In this document: in pieces, positions 1 to 8,575 of the stretch
Layout of the letters: the number at the start of each line of letters is the position of its first letter
Position numbering within the stretch: the first letter of the stretch is position 1
NCBI RefSeq assembly: GCF_903853455.1
Contig: NZ_CAINTR010000184.1
Span: forward strand, 1 to 39,140
Length of the DNA stretch: 39,140 bases
From: an uncultured Magnetospirillum sp.
GTDB taxonomy: Bacteria; Pseudomonadota; Alphaproteobacteria; Rhodospirillales; Magnetospirillaceae
Reading direction: 5' to 3'
Notes under the pieces: generated by a model
Seen by the model: the letters and a program-made list of their open reading frames with translations, nothing else
The model's database searches: none
Told to the model about the DNA's origin: nothing
Position numbers and translations under genes: made by a program

Positions 1-2
1 CC

Positions 3-83
3 AACGGCACCGTCAACATCAGCCGGGAACTCTACATCAATGCCCTGAACCCGCTTCACGCGATGGGCTACAGGGCAGCATGA
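3..83 (+). CDS. C-terminal fragment of an unrecognised protein, cut by the window edge
   Basis: An open frame enters from the left edge and ends at TGA 81-83, giving about 26 residues that end in HAMGYRAA. I do not recognise the family. It stops only about 10 bp before the frame of the truncated acyltransferase begins, so it probably marks the other side of a recombination or insertion junction. It may equally be the end of an ordinary upstream gene or a chance open frame; the stretch is too short to decide. Confidence 0.25.
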   Translation, partial: NGTVNISRELYINALNPLHAMGYRAA

Positions 84-93
84 GGAGAACTGA

Positions 94-2022
94 ACAACCC
101 TGCCCGGAGGATTTGTTGGCGTCGATGTTTTCTTTGTAATATCCGGATACCTCATAACAAGACTCATATACTCAAGCCACACATCCGGAACATTTTCATT
201 CACATCCTTTTATGTAAGGCGCATAAAAAGAATAGCGCCAGCTATTTTTATATTAATGCTGGCATGTTCATTTGCCGGATACTTCATACTCACCCCAGGC
301 GACTACATATATTTTTCCAAGAGCGGGCTTTTTTCCCTGGTCGGCGCAGCAAACTATTTCTTTTTCTATAACACAGGATACTTTGATGCTGCGGCAAACA
401 CGATGCCGCTGCTTCACACATGGTCGCTGGGTGTTGAGGAGCAGTTCTATTTAATATGGCCCACTGTATTTTTTATTTTCATGAAATTGTTCCCAGGGAA
501 AAAATATCTTGCGCCCTTGTTTGTCAGCATAGTCGCCGCGTCACTGGGCTTAAACTTCCTGACCCTTCAGAGCAACCCAATGGCAGCGTTCTACATGCCA
601 TACACTCGGGCGTGGGAACTGGCTCTTGGGGGCGGCATATCCCTCCTCCCCAGAATAAAGGGGCAGCATCTCGCCTGGCTCAGCGAAACGCTCCCCTTGC
701 TGGGGATCGCGACGATCATTTTTGCTGTTATCGGACCGCTAAAAAGCGCCACCCATTCGTTGCAAATATATATTATAACAGCATCTGGCTCCGGGTTGTT
801 TTTGTACGATAGCGGAAGGATATCGGCGACACATCGGTTCTTTTCAAATAAAGTTTTTGTATTTTATGGACTCATCTCATACTATCTATATCACTGGCCA
901 ATTATCGTATTCTTACGACACTACTCTGGTGCACATGCCGCAGAAGCCGATGAGTATGCTCTGGTAATTGCGCTATCGACATTTATGGCGTGGTTTTCAT
1001 GGGCATATATTGAACTGCCCTGCCGTCGACTCAATTGGTCGTGGAAGCGAGTCGTCTCGGTATTTTTGCTGAGTGAATCTATTGCTGGATGTTTTTGTGC
1101 TGTTATTTTGCTGACCGCCGGCGTTCCGCAAAGAATACCCACTTCGCTCCAAGCCATACGGGCTTTAAACGTGATGTGGGACTGGCCTTGCCCTCACCAC
1201 TATACATCTGGGGGTAAGAGTCTTTGTGTCGGGGGAAAGGACTGGAAGACGGCAAAATTTCACGTTGTCGTCTGGGGCGACAGCAATGCAACGCACTTCA
1301 TGTCGATACTCGATGCTGCCGCAAGAAATAGGGACATCTCAATCGCCCTTGTCGAAGGCTGCACCGCTATCGTTAATACACACAACATTGCAATATTCAC
1401 GGTCGGCCTTCCAAATTATATGGAAAACTGTGACGGCGTGTACAGAGAAGCGATGTCATTGATTGAAAACGACAATGTTAACCTTGTTATCCTGGCCTCT
1501 GCCTGGAGCCCCGTAACGGCACAACTGATTAAAAAAGAGGGCGACATCCCCAACGAAGCGGCCGGTCTCGAGTTATTGGAGACCGGATTACGTCAGCTGC
1601 TTCCGCAAATCTCCGCGAAGGGCAGAGCCGTGGCAATCGTGTCGGATATCCCGCACTGGCCTGCCGATCCCGTTCCCTGCGTCATCACCGAAAAAACCTC
1701 TCTTCTCCGCAGCTCGTCGCTCCGAGAGGCATGCCGCGGAAGTACAGACAGACTCGACAAGGCATACTTCAACAGAACGCAGAAAAAACCACATGATATC
1801 CTTCGACATTTTGATGGGATAAATGGCGTATCCGTACTCTCTCCCGAAGATTTCCTTTGCGATGGCACCTCCTGCACATCAAAAATAAATGGTGAGTTCA
1901 TTTATAGGGATGAGGGCCACCTGAGGAGAAACCTGACATATGAGACAGACCGAGAGATCTCTGAAATTATTCAATTCAACACGCTGCTCGACATGGCTGA
2001 GGGAAAATCTCTCCCTCAATAG
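94..2022 (+). CDS. 5'-truncated acyltransferase-3 / SGNH protein (OafA-like), probably a gene remnant
   Basis: This is an integral membrane O-acyltransferase of the OafA/YrhL type that would acetylate a cell-surface polysaccharide. The frame is open from just after TGA 91-93, and codons 106-255 already encode the family motif GGFVGVDVFFVISGYLIT followed by a basic YVRRIKRIAP loop, so homology starts upstream of the first ATG at 256. The remainder has about nine hydrophobic helices and then a periplasmic SGNH domain: block I is GDSNATHF (1279-1302) and the D-x-x-H block is DEGHL near the C-terminus. The first helix of the family, which carries the R-x-D-G-L-R-A motif and the essential histidine, is absent from all three forward frames upstream. 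No ribosome site precedes a usable start. The gene is visibly AT-richer than everything downstream, which suggests horizontal transfer followed by loss of the 5' end. Family assignment is firm; activity is unlikely. Confidence 0.75.
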   Translation, partial: TTLPGGFVGVDVFFVISGYLITRLIYSSHTSGTFSFTSFYVRRIKRIAPAIFILMLACSFAGYFILTPGDYIYFSKSGLFSLVGAANYFFFYNTGYFDAAANTMPLLHTWSLGVEEQFYLIWPTVFFIFMKLFPGKKYLAPLFVSIVAASLGLNFLTLQSNPMAAFYMPYTRAWELALGGGISLLPRIKGQHLAWLSETLPLLGIATIIFAVIGPLKSATHSLQIYIITASGSGLFLYDSGRISATHRFFSNKVFVFYGLISYYLYHWPIIVFLRHYSGAHAAEADEYALVIALSTFMAWFSWAYIELPCRRLNWSWKRVVSVFLLSESIAGCFCAVILLTAGVPQRIPTSLQAIRALNVMWDWPCPHHYTSGGKSLCVGGKDWKTAKFHVVVWGDSNATHFMSILDAAARNRDISIALVEGCTAIVNTHNIAIFTVGLPNYMENCDGVYREAMSLIENDNVNLVILASAWSPVTAQLIKKEGDIPNEAAGLELLETGLRQLLPQISAKGRAVAIVSDIPHWPADPVPCVITEKTSLLRSSSLREACRGSTDRLDKAYFNRTQKKPHDILRHFDGINGVSVLSPEDFLCDGTSCTSKINGEFIYRDEGHLRRNLTYETDREISEIIQFNTLLDMAEGKSLPQ

Positions 2023-2111
2023 GCGCTCCGCGCCAGACTCGTCACAAGCCGCCCGGAACACGGCCTGACGTCGCCAAGGCTGCCGAGGTCGAAAGCCCCG
2101 GCGCCCCGATC

Positions 2112-3209
2112 TCAGATGAAGTTGACGTGCGACGGCCGGTTGTCGATCAGGCGGAACAGATAGCGGTTGACCTCATCCATGCGGCAGTTGCGGCGGCAAT
2201 CGTCGATGCTCATCTCGTTGCGGACGAAATTGTGGTTGGCCTGCCGCTTGTCGCCTTCCCAGATCTCCTGGAAGCTGTTCTCGTTGATGTTGCCGTAGTC
2301 GAAGCGGCTGTCTTCCAGATAGGCGCCGCATCCGAACACGCTGCCCGACGCCATGATGTGGGCCCACAGATAAGGGGTCGAGTAGCAGCGGGTGTAGCGA
2401 TCCTGGGCGGTGTAGTTGCGCATGGTGTTCTTGCGGAACACCAGGCTGAACCGGTCGGTGGACAGGCCGCGCAGGCTGTCTTCCAGCGCCAGGAACTGGC
2501 TGTAGTCCAGGTCCTTGTAGGCCTGGGTCAGGCTGTGGCCCAGATGGGAATAGGGCTTCACCACCAGATAATCGAGCCCGATGCGGTCGCGGCAGATCTC
2601 GGCCAGAGTGCCGACCTCATGGGCGTTTTCCGGCAGCAGCAGGATCTGCGCCCCCACGGTCACCGACAGGTTCCGGGCCTTCTTGGCCTCGACCATCTTG
2701 GTCAGGTTGGCGATGGCCAGATCGAAATGGGCTTCCTTGGTGCGGTGGATCTTGGCGTAGGTCTCCTTGGTGCCGGCGTTCACCGACGCCTTGAGCCAAG
2801 TGACGTGAGGCAGTGCCTCGTCGCAGAAATCCTTGGGCACGGCGGTGGCGTTGGTGGTGAACGAACAGTCGATGCCCGACGCCTTGGTGAGCTGGACGAT
2901 CTTGCAGATGTCCTTGTGGAGCATGGGCTCGCCCTCGCCGGCGAACATGATGCTCTTGACGCCGAGACGGCCCATTTCGGGAATCCGCTCCGACAGCATC
3001 TCGTAGCTCAGCGTCCGGGTCTGATAGCCGATATAGTCGTAGGCGCAGAAGACGCAGCGGTGGTTGCACGCCCCCACCGGCCCCAGCTCCACATAGATGG
3101 GATAGATCGCCTTGGCCTTCTCCCAATCCCCTTTGGCCTCAAGAAGCGCCGCGACACGCTGCGGGTGGTAGATCAGCTTGTGACTGTCGATAAGTTGGAG
3201 ATCGCTCAT
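2112..3209 (-). CDS. Radical SAM protein with SPASM-like C-terminal cysteines
   Basis: This is a 365-residue radical S-adenosylmethionine enzyme. The iron-sulfur motif C-N-H-R-C-V-F-C places the three cluster cysteines at residues 48, 52 and 55, followed by the SAM-binding GEGEP segment. The C-terminal third contains further cysteines (YTRC, GCGAY, DDCRRNC), as in SPASM/twitch domains that bind auxiliary clusters in peptide- or sugar-modifying radical SAM enzymes. I chose ATG 3209 because the protein aligns as a radical SAM enzyme only from there; the frame stays open further upstream, but that extension is low-complexity antisense coding. It diverges from the Hsp70-like gene and has no obvious precursor peptide or biosynthetic partner beside it, so the substrate is unknown. 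Confidence 0.85.
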   Translation of the reverse strand: MSDLQLIDSHKLIYHPQRVAALLEAKGDWEKAKAIYPIYVELGPVGACNHRCVFCAYDYIGYQTRTLSYEMLSERIPEMGRLGVKSIMFAGEGEPMLHKDICKIVQLTKASGIDCSFTTNATAVPKDFCDEALPHVTWLKASVNAGTKETYAKIHRTKEAHFDLAIANLTKMVEAKKARNLSVTVGAQILLLPENAHEVGTLAEICRDRIGLDYLVVKPYSHLGHSLTQAYKDLDYSQFLALEDSLRGLSTDRFSLVFRKNTMRNYTAQDRYTRCYSTPYLWAHIMASGSVFGCGAYLEDSRFDYGNINENSFQEIWEGDKRQANHNFVRNEMSIDDCRRNCRMDEVNRYLFRLIDNRPSHVNFI

Positions 3210-3381
3210 GGTATGTCGACATTTCCCAGACAGGAGGGCGGGCGCGGATAAATCCGGCGGCAGATTAGCGTAAAGGCCCCCGCCGGAGAAAGCGGAATGG
3301 GCGAAGGGCGGCATCGCCCCTTGTTCCGCCCCGGCCGGATAGGCTAGAACCGCCGACCCAATGGACCGGCAAGGACCGCGC

Positions 3382-4671
3382 ATGTACGTCGGAATGGACT
3401 TCGGGACGACCAACAGCGCCGTCGCCATTGCGCGGCAAGGCGGGGCGACTGAGGTCGTTCCCTTCGCCACGTCGGCCGGTCCGGCGCCGACCCTGCGCTC
3501 CGTCCTCGCCTTCGACAAGACCCACCGCGACGCCGAACGGCGCATCCGGCCGCTGGTCGGCTTCGAGGCCGTCGACGCCTATCTGCACGGCGACGGCGAC
3601 TGCCGTTTCCTGCAATCCTTCAAGTCCTACCTCACCAGCCGGTCGTTCAGCAGCACCACCATCCTGGGGACGACCTACAGCCTGGAGGACCTGGTGGCGC
3701 TGATCGTCGGCCATCTGCGCCGGGCCGCCGAGGCCGCCGGCGGGACCAGGGTCGAGCGGGTGGTGGCCGGCCGCCCGGTACGCTTCGTCGCCGAGGGCGG
3801 CAAGGTGGAGGACGACTACGCCACCGGCCGGCTGGTGGAGGCCTTCGCCAAGGCGGGGATCGGCGAGGTGCTGTTCGAGTACGAGCCCATCGCCGCCGCC
3901 TATTACTATGAAAGCACCCTGGACCGCGACCAGACGGTGCTGGTGGCCGATTTCGGCGGTGGCACCAGCGATTTTTGCCTGATCCGCCTCGGCCCCGGCC
4001 GCGCCCGGTTGAGCCGCCCCGAGGACGCCATCATCGGCACCGCCGGTGTCGGCATCGCCGGTGACGCCTTCGACCGCCGCATGGTCGAGCACGGCCTGTC
4101 CGACCATTTCGGCAAGAACACCACCTATGACAGCGGCGGCAAGACCCTGCCCATGCCGGCCTGGGTCTACGCCAAGCTGGAACGCTGGCACCACGTCGCC
4201 TTCCTCAACGCGCCGCAGACCCTGCGGCTGCTGCGCGACCTCCAGCGGCAGGTGGAGCATCCCGACCAGATCGAGCAATTGCTGGCGCTGATCGAGTACA
4301 ATCTCGGCTACCACCTCTACCGCGCGGTGGAGCAGGCCAAGCTGGACCTGTCGCGTGGCGGCGAAACCCTGTTCCACTTCGACCATGCCCCGGTGGTGGT
4401 CTCCCGGCGGATCACCCGGACCGAGTTCGAAGGCTGGATCGGCAAGGAGTTGGAGGCCATCGAGGCCTGCGTCGATGGCCTGCTGGACTCCACCGCCACC
4501 CCGACGGCCAAGGTCGACCGCGTCTTCCTGACCGGCGGCTCGTCGCTGGTGCCGTCGGTGCGCGCCATCTTCGCGCGCCGCTTCGGCGAGGAGCGCATCA
4601 GCGCCGGCGGCGAATTCATCTCGGTGGCCAGCGGCCTCGCCCAGCGCGCCCGCGAGGCGTTCGGCGGCTAA
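3382..4671 (+). CDS. yegD: Hsp70 family protein, YegD type (ATPase domain only)
   Basis: The protein is an actin/Hsp70-fold ATPase of about 429 residues. It carries the phosphate-1 loop DFGTTNSA at the N-terminus, the phosphate-2 loop VADFGGGTSDF in the middle and the adenosine motif FLTGGSSLVPSVR near the C-terminus. It ends there, without the DnaK substrate-binding domain and lid, as in E. coli YegD. I prefer ATG 3382 because AAGGA lies 6 bp upstream; ATG 3361 in the same frame has no ribosome site. It probably is a cytoplasmic chaperone-like protein of unknown client. It stands alone, diverging from the radical SAM gene; the export operon begins about 90 bp downstream. Confidence 0.85.
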   Translation: MYVGMDFGTTNSAVAIARQGGATEVVPFATSAGPAPTLRSVLAFDKTHRDAERRIRPLVGFEAVDAYLHGDGDCRFLQSFKSYLTSRSFSSTTILGTTYSLEDLVALIVGHLRRAAEAAGGTRVERVVAGRPVRFVAEGGKVEDDYATGRLVEAFAKAGIGEVLFEYEPIAAAYYYESTLDRDQTVLVADFGGGTSDFCLIRLGPGRARLSRPEDAIIGTAGVGIAGDAFDRRMVEHGLSDHFGKNTTYDSGGKTLPMPAWVYAKLERWHHVAFLNAPQTLRLLRDLQRQVEHPDQIEQLLALIEYNLGYHLYRAVEQAKLDLSRGGETLFHFDHAPVVVSRRITRTEFEGWIGKELEAIEACVDGLLDSTATPTAKVDRVFLTGGSSLVPSVRAIFARRFGEERISAGGEFISVASGLAQRAREAFGG

Positions 4672-4758
4672 AATCCGGTACCGTGCTGCGGATCGCACCA
4701 AGCTGCGGTAGAGTTGTCCGGAGGCCCCCGCCGCCGCAACGGACAGGAACCGCCCGTC

Positions 4759-5742
4759 ATGAAACGCCCCGCCAAGATCGTTGCCGCGCTTCTCCTGGCC
4801 GCCCTGCTGGGAGCCGGGCTGATCATCTGGCGCCTGCAAGCCGGCCATTCCGGCGACGCCCCCGTCCTGTATGGAAACGTGGATGTCCGTCAGGTGGACC
4901 TGGGCTTCCGGGTCGAAGGACGACTGGCGGACATCCTGGTGGAGGAAGGCGACCACGTCACCCCCGGCCAGAAGCTGGCGGTGGTGGACAAGGGTTATCT
5001 GGAGGATGCCCTGCGCATCGCCCAGGCGCGGCAGGACGGGGCCGTCGCCAATCTGGACAAGCTGGAAGCCGGCAACCGGCCCCAGGAAATCGCCCAGGCC
5101 CGCGCCGAAGTCGCCCAAGCCGAGGCGGCCGCGCTGAACGCCCGCGAGAAATTCGACCGGACCACCGCCATGACCCTCGACGCCAACGTGTCGCGTCAGG
5201 CCCTGGACAACGCCAAATCCGACCTGCGCCAGACCGCCGCCCAATTGACCCATGCCCGCGAGGCCTTGGCCCTGGCCGAGAAGGGCTTCCGCTCCGAGGA
5301 CATCGCCGTCGCCAAGGCCCAGGTCGATGCCGAGAAGGCCACCGCCGACCTGATGCGCCGCCGCCTCGCCGATGCCGAACTGTTCAGCCCGGCCGACGGC
5401 GTCATCCTGACCCGGGTGCGCGAGCCCGGCTCGACCATGCTGCCCGGCGCCACCGTCCTCAGCCTGGCCCTGACCTCGCCCATGCAGGTGCGCACCTGGG
5501 TGCCGGAAAGCCAGTTGGGACGCGCGGTACCCGGCGCCAAGGTGGAGATCACCACCGATTCCGCTCCGGCCAAGGTCTATCACGGCCAGATCGGCTTCGT
5601 GTCGCCGGTGGCGGAGTTCACCCCCAAGACGGTGGAAAGCCCCGAATTGCGCACCTCGCTGGTCTATCGGGTGCGCATCGTCGTCTCCGACCCCGATTCC
5701 CGGCTGCGCCAGGGCATGCCGGTCACCGTGCGGATCGATTAG
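4759..5742 (+). CDS. ybhG: HlyD-family membrane fusion protein (YbhG-like)
   Basis: This is the periplasmic adaptor of an ABC export system, 327 residues. An N-terminal membrane anchor (residues about 5-22) is followed by a biotinyl-lipoyl-like half (VDLGFRVEGRLADILVEEGDHVTPGQKLAVVD), a long alanine/glutamine-rich coiled-coil hairpin, the second lipoyl half (LFSPADGVILTRVREPGSTM) and a beta-barrel domain. I chose ATG 4759, which has AGGA about 10 bp upstream and directly precedes the anchor, over an upstream TTG at 4714. The stop codon abuts the GTG of the ATPase gene, so the two are translated together. The gene order adaptor, double ATPase, two permeases matches ybhG-F-S-R of E. coli. Confidence 0.85.
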   Translation: MKRPAKIVAALLLAALLGAGLIIWRLQAGHSGDAPVLYGNVDVRQVDLGFRVEGRLADILVEEGDHVTPGQKLAVVDKGYLEDALRIAQARQDGAVANLDKLEAGNRPQEIAQARAEVAQAEAAALNAREKFDRTTAMTLDANVSRQALDNAKSDLRQTAAQLTHAREALALAEKGFRSEDIAVAKAQVDAEKATADLMRRRLADAELFSPADGVILTRVREPGSTMLPGATVLSLALTSPMQVRTWVPESQLGRAVPGAKVEITTDSAPAKVYHGQIGFVSPVAEFTPKTVESPELRTSLVYRVRIVVSDPDSRLRQGMPVTVRID

Positions 5743-7455
5743 GTGGAGCCCCTCGCCGTCATCCGCGAAGTGGGCAAGCGGTTCGGCGACACCACGGCGC
5801 TGGACCATGTCTCCGCCGCCATTCCCGCCGGCCAGGTCACCGGGCTGGTGGGGTCCGACGGCGCCGGCAAGACTACCCTGGTCCGCCTGCTGGCCGGGCT
5901 GCTGGTCCCCGATGGCGGCGACGTCGCCGTCTGCGGCCATGACAGCGTCACCGCCACCGCCGGCATCCACGCCGCCATCGGCTACATGCCCCAGCGCTTC
6001 GGCCTCTACGAGGATCTGAGCGTCATCCAGAACCTGTCGCTCTACGCCGACCTGCGCGGCCTCGCCCCGGAGGAGCACCGGGCCACCTTCGACCGCCTGC
6101 TGGGCTTTTCTGGCCTGAGCGGCTTCGAATCCCGGCTGGCCGGCAAGCTGTCGGGCGGCATGAAGCAGAAGCTGGGGCTGGCCTGCGCCCTGATCGCCAC
6201 CCCCAAGCTGCTGCTGCTGGACGAGCCGTCGGTGGGGGTGGACCCGGTGTCGCGCCGCGAATTGTGGCGCATGGTCCACGGCCTCGCCGAGACCGGCGTC
6301 GGGGTGGTGTGGAGCACCGCCTATCTGGACGAGGCCGAACGCTGCCACTCGGTGCTGCTGCTGGATCGGGGCAAGCTGCTCTACGACGGCGACCCCGCCG
6401 TCCTGACCGGGCGCTTCGCCGGGCGGTCCTTCGTGGTGCGCGGCATGGCCGACAAGCGGGCGGTCCAGGCCGCCGCCCGCGCCCGCGCCGACGTGGCCGA
6501 TTCGCTGATCCAGGGGGCCGGGGTCAGGCTGGTGATGGCGGAGAAGGCTCCGCCGCCCACCGCGACGGAGCTGACCGATTCCCCCGGCGCGACGGTGGAA
6601 CCGATCCCGCCCCGTTTCGAAGACGCCTTCGTCGCCCTGCTGGAACACCGCAACGCCGCCATTCCGGCGCTGCCGTCCTGGGGCCGTCACAGCGGAAGCG
6701 GAACCGTGGTCGAGGCCAAGGGCCTGACGCGGCGCTTCGGCGATTTCGTCGCGGTGGACAAGATCGATTTCGCGGTGGCGGCGGGCGAGATCTTCGGCCT
6801 GCTCGGTCCCAACGGTGCCGGCAAGTCCACCACCTTCCGCATGCTGTGCGGCTTGCTGCCGCCCTCGGGCGGCGAGGCGCGGACCGCCGGCATCGACCTG
6901 GCGACGGCGGCGCCGCAAGCCCGCCAACGCCTGGGCTACATGTCGCAGAAATTCTCGCTCTATTCCGATCTCAGCGTGCGCCAGAACCTCAACTTCTTCG
7001 CCGGGGTCTACGGTCTGACCGGCGCCCATCGCCGCGACACCATCGCCCGCATGATCGCGGTGTTCGGCCTGGAGCACATGATCGACCAGAATGCCGGCGG
7101 CCTGCCGCTGGGCTTCAAGCAGCGTCTGGCCCTGGCCGCCGCCATCATGCACGGTCCCGACATCTTGTTCCTCGACGAGCCGACCTCGGGGGTCGATCCC
7201 CTGGTGCGACGCGAGTTCTGGAGCCACATCAACGCCATGGCCGCCGAGGGCGTCTCGGTGCTGGTCACCACCCACTTCCTCGACGAGGCGGAATACTGCG
7301 ACCGCATCGGCATCGTCTACCGCGGCCGCATGATCGCCTTGGGCGCCCCCGACGCCATCAAGACCGAGGCGCGCTCCGCCACCCTGCCCGACCCGTCGCT
7401 GGAAGACGCCTTCGTCGCCCTGGTGGAGCGCGCCGACCGGGAGGAGGCCTCATGA
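5743..7455 (+). CDS. ybhF: Double ABC ATPase of an ABC-2 exporter (YbhF-like)
   Basis: A 570-residue protein with two ABC ATPase domains in tandem. Domain 1 has Walker A GSDGAGKTT, signature LSGGMKQK and Walker B LLLLDEPSVGVD. Domain 2 has Walker A GPNGAGKST, a degenerate signature LPLGFKQR and Walker B ILFLDEPTSGVD. This fused form is typical of YbhF, which works with two ABC-2 permeases and an HlyD adaptor to export drugs or cations; the substrate here is unknown. The GTG start at 5743 follows the adaptor stop without a gap, and the 3' end overlaps the first permease by ATGA, so expression depends on translational coupling. Confidence 0.9.
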   Translation: MEPLAVIREVGKRFGDTTALDHVSAAIPAGQVTGLVGSDGAGKTTLVRLLAGLLVPDGGDVAVCGHDSVTATAGIHAAIGYMPQRFGLYEDLSVIQNLSLYADLRGLAPEEHRATFDRLLGFSGLSGFESRLAGKLSGGMKQKLGLACALIATPKLLLLDEPSVGVDPVSRRELWRMVHGLAETGVGVVWSTAYLDEAERCHSVLLLDRGKLLYDGDPAVLTGRFAGRSFVVRGMADKRAVQAAARARADVADSLIQGAGVRLVMAEKAPPPTATELTDSPGATVEPIPPRFEDAFVALLEHRNAAIPALPSWGRHSGSGTVVEAKGLTRRFGDFVAVDKIDFAVAAGEIFGLLGPNGAGKSTTFRMLCGLLPPSGGEARTAGIDLATAAPQARQRLGYMSQKFSLYSDLSVRQNLNFFAGVYGLTGAHRRDTIARMIAVFGLEHMIDQNAGGLPLGFKQRLALAAAIMHGPDILFLDEPTSGVDPLVRREFWSHINAMAAEGVSVLVTTHFLDEAEYCDRIGIVYRGRMIALGAPDAIKTEARSATLPDPSLEDAFVALVERADREEAS

Positions 7456-8567
7456 ACCTCCGCCGCCTCGCCGCGCTGATCCGCAAGGAAACGCTTCAGA
7501 TCATCCGCGACCCGTCCAGCATCGTCATCGCCCTGGTGCTGCCGGTGGTCCTGCTGCTGCTGTTCGGCTACGGCGTGTCGCTGGACGCCAAGGACATCCG
7601 GCTGGCGGTGGTGGTGGAAAGCCCCACCCCCGCCGGCTCCAGCTTGGTGGCCGCCTTCGCCGATTCGCCGTTCTTCCGCGTCACCGAGCTGCGCCACCGT
7701 GGCGAGGCGGAGCAGGGCATGGTGGCCGGCCGCTTCAAGGGCGTGGTGGTGGTCCCGACGGCGTTCGCGGAGAAGGCCGGACGCGGCGACGACGCCCCCC
7801 TCCAGGTTTTGCTGGACGGCACCGACGCCAACACCGCCCGGCTGATGCGCGGCTATGTGGAAGGGGTGTGGAGCAAGTGGCTGGCCCATGAAGCCGGCCA
7901 GCGGGGCCAGACCGTCGCGGTGCCGGTCGTCGCCCAGCCCCGGGTGTGGTTCAATCCCCAGATGCTGTCGCGCGACGTCCTGGTTCCCGGCCTGATCGCC
8001 ATCAACATGACGCTGATCGGCACCCTGCTCACCGCCCTGGTGGTGGCGCGCGAATGGGAGCGCGGCACCATGGAGGCGCTGATCGCCACCCCGGTCTCGG
8101 TGGCGGAAATCCTGCTGGGCAAGCTGGTGCCCTATTTCGTGCTGGGCATGGCCGGCATGATCCTGTCGGTGGGCTTAGGCACCGCCTTGTTCCAGGTGCC
8201 GCTGCGAGGCTCGCTCTGGGTGCTGATGGCGGTCTCGGCCCTGTTCCTGGTGGGAGCCCTGGCCATGGGGCTGCTGATCTCGACGGTGGCCAAGAACCAG
8301 TTCGTCGCCGGCCAGATCGCCATCGTCAGCGCCTTCCTGCCCGCCTTCATGCTGTCGGGCTTCGTGTTCGAACCCTCCAGCGCCCCGGCCTGGATCGAGA
8401 TGCTGAGCCGCGCCGTCGCCGCCCGCTACTTCGTCACCATCCTGCAAACGCTGTTCCTGGCCGGCGACCTGTGGAGCGTCATCCTGCCCAACAGCGCCGC
8501 CCTGGCCGTCATCGCCGCATTCTTCCTGGTGGTGACCCTGCGCCGCACCCATAAGCGGCTGGACTAG
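7452..8567 (+). CDS. ybhS: ABC-2 type permease, first subunit (YbhS-like)
   Basis: This is a 371-residue inner-membrane subunit. One helix near the N-terminus (VIALVLPVVLLLLFGYGVSL) is followed by a large extracytoplasmic domain and five C-terminal helices, the ABC-2 layout. The conserved segment EWERGTMEALIATPVSVAEILLGK precedes the second membrane helix, as in this family. ATG 7452 overlaps the ATPase stop by ATGA. It is expected to form a heterodimer with the next gene product and to be powered by the double ATPase. Confidence 0.88.
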   Translation: MNLRRLAALIRKETLQIIRDPSSIVIALVLPVVLLLLFGYGVSLDAKDIRLAVVVESPTPAGSSLVAAFADSPFFRVTELRHRGEAEQGMVAGRFKGVVVVPTAFAEKAGRGDDAPLQVLLDGTDANTARLMRGYVEGVWSKWLAHEAGQRGQTVAVPVVAQPRVWFNPQMLSRDVLVPGLIAINMTLIGTLLTALVVAREWERGTMEALIATPVSVAEILLGKLVPYFVLGMAGMILSVGLGTALFQVPLRGSLWVLMAVSALFLVGALAMGLLISTVAKNQFVAGQIAIVSAFLPAFMLSGFVFEPSSAPAWIEMLSRAVAARYFVTILQTLFLAGDLWSVILPNSAALAVIAAFFLVVTLRRTHKRLD

Positions 8568-8575
8568 GAGGAGCC

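Noticed and set aside
2022-2034. Small GGCGC/GCGCC hairpin after the acyltransferase stop
   Set aside because: The stem is only 5 bp and no T-run follows, so it is not supportable as a terminator.
3210-3381. Divergent promoters between the radical SAM and Hsp70-like genes
   Set aside because: The region must contain promoters, but the best hexamer pairs I could find match the consensus too poorly to report.
3265-7275. Very long open frame (1336 codons) on the minus strand
   Set aside because: It is antisense to the Hsp70, HlyD and ATPase genes. Its Gly/Gln/His/Ala-rich composition, with no domain, is what GC-rich codon bias produces on the opposite strand.
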